Below are positions 58,401 through 64,000 of a DNA stretch of 64,000 nt, piece by piece. The notes beneath the pieces were generated by a model, which had not been told where the DNA came from, searched no databases, and saw only the letters and a program-made list of their open reading frames with translations. A program made the translations under genes and the position numbers. The stretch spans positions 2,326,729 to 2,390,728 of the forward strand of contig CM035362.1 in the NCBI GenBank assembly GCA_020137815.1, given 5' to 3'. The DNA is from Hormiphora californensis. Lineage: Eukaryota > Ctenophora > Tentaculata > Cydippida > Pleurobrachiidae. Numbering within the stretch: the first letter of the stretch is position 1; each line of letters opens with the position of its first letter.

Positions 58401-61400
58401 ACTGAGAGTCAGTAAATGCTGAGAGAGCTAGGCAAAATAACAAGAATTGAAGTCGCTTTTGCTCCAGCACAGCTGTTAGTTCAGTATTTGTGTGAGCCCA
58501 CTATGTTCAGTAATTGTTCCCCATCACCCTCTCTCTCGAATGCCCCCAGTGTCTCAGTTTGACCCCCCTTCCTCAGCTTCAGATCATTAATAACTCTCCA
58601 ACCTCATCCCTCATCCTTTTTCCCCTTCCTGTAACTCCATCCCTCCTCTTCCTCAGATCGTCTAGCTGTACCGATTGTCCGGACAACAAATACTGTCCCA
58701 GTACCATATCCACCCCACTAACATGCGACACTACAACTCACTACATAACGGCTGATAAGACGGACTGTATACAGTGTCCTGCCGGGTATGCGTGTAGTGA
58801 TGAGGGTGCTGTCAACCTTTGTCCTACTGGATCTTACAGGTAATTGCGTGTGTTACCATGGTTACCATGGTTAACATTGTTACTATGGTTACCATTATAT
58901 TGGTTAACATTTAACGTTCCAAACCATTGGTCATGACATTAGTTAGGTTACCAAACATGTAACTATTAGTGGGTGACTAATATTCCAATATATTTCTAGT
59001 AACGCTGGAGAGATGACGTGTACCAGTTGTCCAGCGGGTAACTCTTGTAATCTACAAACCACTATCACCTGTGATGCAGGTATGCTACTCTATCAATTAA
59101 TAATTAATTAGATGATTAATGTACTTTGAATTTTGTTTGTCCCATGGATTTAAATTGAAATACAAAAAGCAAGATTGGGCTATTTCATTTCACAATTAAT
59201 TAACTAATCACCAAACAGGTTACTACAGTCTAAATGGAGAGTACAACTGCCAGAAGTGTCCTGCTGGGTACTCCTGTACTAATGATGCCGCCCCCTCACC
59301 TTGCTCCGAAGGATGGTACTCTCTGGCCGGGGAAATGAGTTGTACTAAGTGTCTTGCTGGTTACTACTGCCCTACTACCATGTTAGTTTGTCTGTTTGTA
59401 TTTGTTTGTGTGTTAGTGGAAAATGATTTTTCAGTCACTTTGCCCAGATTTCAACTGGATCCCCTCCCCTGTTCCCTCAATAAATCACAATCTCCCCTCC
59501 CCTCCAGTTCCACTCCGGTTGAGTGTCCAGACGGGTACTACAGTGCCAAGGGGGCATCCTCCTGTACGCTCTGTGCAGCAGGGAGTGAGTGTGATGGCAC
59601 TTCCCAGACAGAGTGTAATAGTGGGTGGTGGTCCCTAGCTGGGTATGCAGAGTGTATCAAATGTGAAGATGGTGAGTGCAACGGAGTGTGATAAATAGTG
59701 TAAGACGTAAGTTCCCATGGGTAACAAAACTAGCAAGAAAGACCATCTGTAAAAATATTGGGATGATTTTCATCTTGGTTTCATTTCAGGTTATGCGTGT
59801 ACTGCAAAAGACAAACGACCCATCGCGTGTGATCTGGGAACATACGCTAAAGCTGGTGATACCGAGTGTACCGTTTGTGAAGCTGGATCGTAAGTTTTAC
59901 TACTCCTTCATTAAACATTTCATGCTCCTTCATAAAACATACCATGCTCCTTTATAAAACCTATCGTGCTCCTTCATAAAACCTATCATGCTCCTTCATG
60001 AAAAATTTCCTGCTCCTTCATTAAACATTTCATGCTCCTTCATAAAACATACCATGCTCCTTTATAAAACCTATCGTGCTCCTTCATAAAACCTATCATG
60101 CTCCTTCACAATTCTCACCACCAGGTACTGTCCAGTGACGACTGGTACGGGTAGTAAACAGCCATGTCCGACTGGTAGTTTCGCAGAGGATGGCCAATGG
60201 AATTGTACCATGTGTTCCCCCGGTTATTACTGTAACAACACGGCACTTCCCCTGCAGTAAGTGTGCTCCTTCATAAATATTTTTCAGTGCTCCTTCATAA
60301 AAACTCCCGCTACTCCTTCATAAACACAATCACCCCCAGGACCGCCTGCGAGGAAGGCTGGTACTCAACCTCCGGAGCTGACACATGTACCATCTGTCCC
60401 GCGGGGAGCAAGTGCCCAACCTCAGATGAACAACCAACAAAGTGTGAAGCAGGGACCTACAGTGACAATGGGAAGATATCGTGTACAAGTTGTCTGGCGG
60501 GGTATCAGTGTAGTAACCCCGCTGCCATGGCTGTCTGTCCGAGTGGGTTTTATGCGACTGGAGGTGCGACCAAGTGTAACCCTTGTTACGCGGGTTACCT
60601 TTGCCCAGAGGTTAGTAATACTGTGTTCTTGAACCACGATATTATATACCTGTTTTCTATTTTATTAATGAAGTTTATAGAGCGAATAAGGCGAGTTCAA
60701 CTGCAGCATACAAAATCCTTTTAACCAAACTTGTTCAGGGTTCAACAACACCCACAAAGGTTGACTGTGAAAAGGGTGGTTATTGCGATGGGCAGTTCTT
60801 CTATCCGTGCCCTGCAGGAACATACAATCCAAACAGAAGTAAGAAAGAGAGAATTTGCCTTTTGACCCTCTCTCTCACCTTTTGAAGCATGTTGGGACAT
60901 TACAAGGGAGAATTAGATGAAACACGAAATGATGCTGTGATTCACAGTTGTTACTTTCAGATGGTCAGTCTGCTAAATCGTGTATTCCATGTTCCGCTGG
61001 GAACTACTGCCAAGGTCCAGGAGAGACAGAGGATGGGGTGACGTGCCCAAAAGGGTCAGTAGAGAGACAAGAGATATCCTCTTTAGTAATAGTTGGCAAA
61101 GCTTTACTGGGGTGTTTGGCAACAATCTCTGGCTACTTTTGTTACAAACAGTTCATGAAATAGATCTGCAGGAATTGTTTTGATCTAGCTTGCTACTTGA
61201 TAGCCGCCAGCAAAATTCTCCCGCACACAAGTGTGTCGCGCGCAACTCCTCCGATGTAATGGAAGTACACCAGGGGTGGTGTCAGCAGTGTGGGTTATTA
61301 GTGCGCGCCCCGGGAAATTGTCCACATTAATAGTGCGCTGACAAGGAACACAACGTTTCTCTTCGGGCTATGCAGACTTACACCCCACTGTACCATCTCG

Positions 61401-63965
61401 GTATATTTTGTCGCCCTATCCCTAAAAACCTGCTAATTATTCCAGGTATTATTGTGTAATTGGGACAATCCACTCCTATCGTTTGCCTTGTCCAGCGGGC
61501 ACCTACAATGACCAGTTGGGTCAGAGTGAGGTGACGGCATGTAAACCTTGCCCAGCAGGAAAATATTGCACCCAAGCATCTACCAATGCAGGTGAGTTGA
61601 TAACTTGTCTATAACTTCATAGTTTGGAAGTTTTAGTCTCAGTAGTCAGTATAATTGAGTCTACATCACAATGATCAAGGATTCTGAAGGGTGGAGCTAG
61701 ATCACTTTTCAAACTTTTAGTAAATTTCCCATCTCCAGATCAGGATTGCTTGCGAGCATTCTACTGTAAATTGGGCACTAAAGTGTCGGAGGTGTTATCG
61801 TGTCCTGCAGGAACGTATTCCAACAAGGAAGGGCTATCAGCACCAGAGGAATGTACCGACTGTGAAGCCGGTAAGATATCCTAACTTCCTAATATGTTAT
61901 CCTAATTAACTCTAATTAACGTCTGATTATTTCCTAATTACACCCTAATTACTCCATAATTACACGTGTTACAGGTTACTATTGCCCGCTGGGTGATACT
62001 GATCACCCATCTTGGGTGATGAAGCCATGTGCAGCTGGAACTTACAACCCACTTACTGCGGTAAGCGTTGAATTAATATTAATTAGTTTAATTAGTTTGC
62101 CCCTCCTAGGCCATTCTGATTGATTTGCCACTATTTGGTTGAAATGTTATACATGGTTTACCGCTGTTTCCATGGTTACATCCTATGTCCCAACAACATG
62201 GATTATAATGATACCCCAACAACTATACCAACTCCCCCCCCCCCCCTCTTAGCAAGGTGATGTGTCAGCGTGTCAGCCTTGTCCGGCTGGTGTTAGTTGT
62301 CCTAATGAAGCCACCTCCTCCACTGCCAATTCGGAGGATTGCCCCCTGGGATATTACTGTCCCGAGGGTACTAGCGATGGCACAGACTTTCCTTGTCCCC
62401 CAGGTAGGTACTGTAAGGGTACATGCCAAAGCATAGTCGGGCCCATGAGGGTGGGCCGGCTCTAGAATGAGTAGATCGATGGATCGTTACTTGGGTATCA
62501 AATGGGTATCAAATTACCACTTGTTCACACTAATCATTTCAGAAATGTATGGTGCAGCCACAAAGCTAAAAGCTGACACGGAATGTACGGCCTGTACTGG
62601 AGGTAGGTTATATCCGGTAACCATGGTTACAACTAGTTCGACGGTGGTAACTGGTATTATATTGGTATGAGGTTACTAATTGTTGTTACATAGTGGGCAT
62701 GTAACTAATTACTCGATATATATTCAATACAGGATCGTTTTGTGATGGCAAGGGAAAACAACCGGAGATATGTCCAGTTGGTCACTACTGTCCAGCAGGG
62801 GAAACAAGTTACGGAAATCAGTTTCCCTGTCCCTCTGGAACTTATAATCCATCAACTGGGTAAGAAGAGATCTTCAGTTTCAACTTAGATTCAACTTAGT
62901 TTTAACTTAGTTTTAACTTATATATATGGCCTTGTCCACCTACATACAAGTTTTTAGCCCACCTACTCATACAGTCCATGCCTAAATCATCACCTTATCA
63001 GGCTGAAATTGGAGAGTGAATGTACGAAATGTACCGCTGGAAGCTACTGTGATGGAGGGGATCACGCCATCACAGGAACATGTCCAACCGGGTACTACTG
63101 TCCTGAAGGTAAGTACTGTAGTGTTACCATGGTTACCAACCGGGTACTACTGCCCTGAGGGTGAGTACTGTAGTGTTACCATGGTTACCAACCAATTGAA
63201 ATACACTAACATAGCTCCTAACCATGTAATGGCATCTTGCAGGTACGACCCGTTCCGACCAGTATCCCTGTCCCCCGGGTAAGTACAGAGACACGGAGGG
63301 TGGAACTGCAGAGGGATCCTGTAAGTCCTGCCCGGCCGGTCAGTACTGTGAGACTGCATCTACAACACCTGAAGACTGCCCCGCTGGAACGTACGGAGTT
63401 TCTACTGAGACAGGTAACAGGTGTCAGAGCATTGGACCTGTTCGCATTTCCTGTTCTGTGTGCGGAGCGCGTGTGAACCTCGGTCAGAACATTGGCTTGA
63501 CTGGGTATACCATCTGTGTATAACTGACCCTTCTTGTACAAGACATGGGCGCGGTGAGATTATTGAGCAAGGTCTAGTATAAATTATTTCTGAGATGCTG
63601 GTCCTTTGAGGGTGATCTCAGCAAGTTGACCTGCTATTGCTAAAAATACTTTTCCAGGACTCCAGGCAGTATCTGACTGCACGGACTGTGAAGCAGGAAG
63701 GAAGTGCCCCCAACCGGGAACCCTAGATACTGAAGTGGAGAAATGCTTGAAAGGTATCTAATTGCGAACAATTGTGTAATCCCTTTCATGTAACCATGGT
63801 GACTATGGTAACTATGGTAACCTCTTGTTTCAGGAACATTCTCCAAGACAAAGAGTGATGCGTGTACGGAGTGTAGTGCTGGTTACTACTGCGATGTAGA
63901 TGAGCTGAGTGAGACAGTGATGAAGGGGAGCAAGGCATGTCCTGCTGGATCTTACTGTCCCGCTG
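54998..63965 (+). CDS. Giant GCC2/GCC3 cysteine-repeat (ephrin-receptor-like) extracellular protein, partial (28 exons)
   Basis: Exons: 54998-55067, 55819-55900, 56080-56233, 56406-56537, 56664-56775, 56879-57046, 57186-57301, 57427-57543, 58222-58321, 58657-58839, 59000-59079, 59219-59381, 59508-59671, 59790-59889, 60125-60256, 60340-60610, 60739-60838, 60961-61054, 61446-61591, 61739-61870, 61975-62060, 62253-62403, 62543-62602, 62733-62859, 63002-63108, 63243-63413, 63658-63753, 63834-63965. All junctions are GT-AG and in phase, giving 1,182 residues with neither start nor stop in the window. The chain is a continuous series of about 45-55-residue units of the form C-x2-C-x-A/P-G-Y/S-x-C followed by C-x-x-G-T/W-Y-S, e.g. 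CTVCEAGSYCPVTTG and CPAGTYSN. This is the GCC2_GCC3 (ephrin-receptor-like) repeat known from large secreted or membrane proteins of invertebrates and choanoflagellates. No EGF, kinase or membrane segment lies in this part. Confidence 0.9.
55376..55430. repeat. (GA)n microsatellite
   Basis: Short GA tract in the first visible intron of the cysteine-repeat gene. Confidence 0.95.
58845..58915. repeat. TACCATGG-type repeat just inside intron 10
   Basis: GTTACCATGGTTACCATGG followed by GTTAAC and GTTACTATGGTTACC variants begin six bases after the donor of exon 10 of the cysteine-repeat gene. Confidence 0.75.
59907..60110. repeat. CTCCTTCATAAAACMTA minisatellite
   Basis: About nine units of roughly 23 bp (CATGCTCCTTCATAAAAC) form a higher-order duplication of about 108 bp within intron 14 of the cysteine-repeat gene. 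Three more units occupy the next intron (60,264-60,325). Confidence 0.85.
63085..63196. repeat. Tandem duplication of exon 25 end plus splice donor
   Basis: CCAACCGGGTACTACTG, CCTGAAG/GTAAGTACTGTAG and GTTACCATGGTTA form a 52-bp unit that is repeated once as CCTGAGG/GTGAGTACTGTAG with GTTACCATGGTTA. The second donor-like site follows 63,160. Confidence 0.85.
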
Positions 63966-64000
63966 GTGAGATATTTAGCATTAATATAAATCGGTAACCC

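Overview
The window is nuclear DNA of a metazoan, most likely a repeat-rich marine invertebrate. The evidence is multi-exon genes with GT-AG introns, an animal-type SH3-DH-PH RhoGEF, a class A GPCR, a very long GCC2/GCC3 cysteine-repeat protein, Penelope and LINE retroelements, and dense foldback MITEs and GA/CT microsatellites. A sponge or other early-branching animal would fit the GCC2/GCC3 protein, but I cannot fix the phylum.

Layout. 1-7,950 is homopolymer-bloated sequence with no believable gene; it looks like unpolished long-read consensus. 7,950-16,400 is mostly intergenic: satellites, microsatellites, small foldback elements, and one possible exon of an axonemal CLAMP-domain gene (9,152). 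From 37,024 down to 16,413 (minus strand) lies a complete 16-exon, about 706-residue RhoGEF of the collybistin/ASEF type. Its last intron (16,680-24,286) holds a nested transposon cluster: a Penelope-like element with inverted terminal copies carrying hammerhead-like motifs, a decayed LINE with endonuclease, RT and RNase H, and an 827-bp DNA element with an 8-bp target duplication inserted inside the Penelope ORF. A two-exon GPCR (39,195-37,966, minus) follows upstream. A 27-exon gene (53,273 to about 40,109, minus) encodes an about 1,039-residue scaffold. Its N-terminal half carries five amphipathic helices matching the PKA-anchoring (AKAP) pattern and its C-terminal half is packed with tyrosine motifs. 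Divergently, from 54,998 to beyond the right edge (plus), 28 exons encode at least 1,182 residues of GCC2/GCC3 cysteine repeats.

The genes are independent loci rather than a pathway, though the RhoGEF, the GPCR and the putative kinase-anchoring scaffold are all signalling proteins. I joined all exons by eye from splice sites and phase continuity; no transcript or database was used.

The strongest candidates for something new are the multi-helix, tyrosine-rich scaffold, and the repeated copying of splice-donor regions by TACCATGG-palindrome minisatellites in two unrelated genes.
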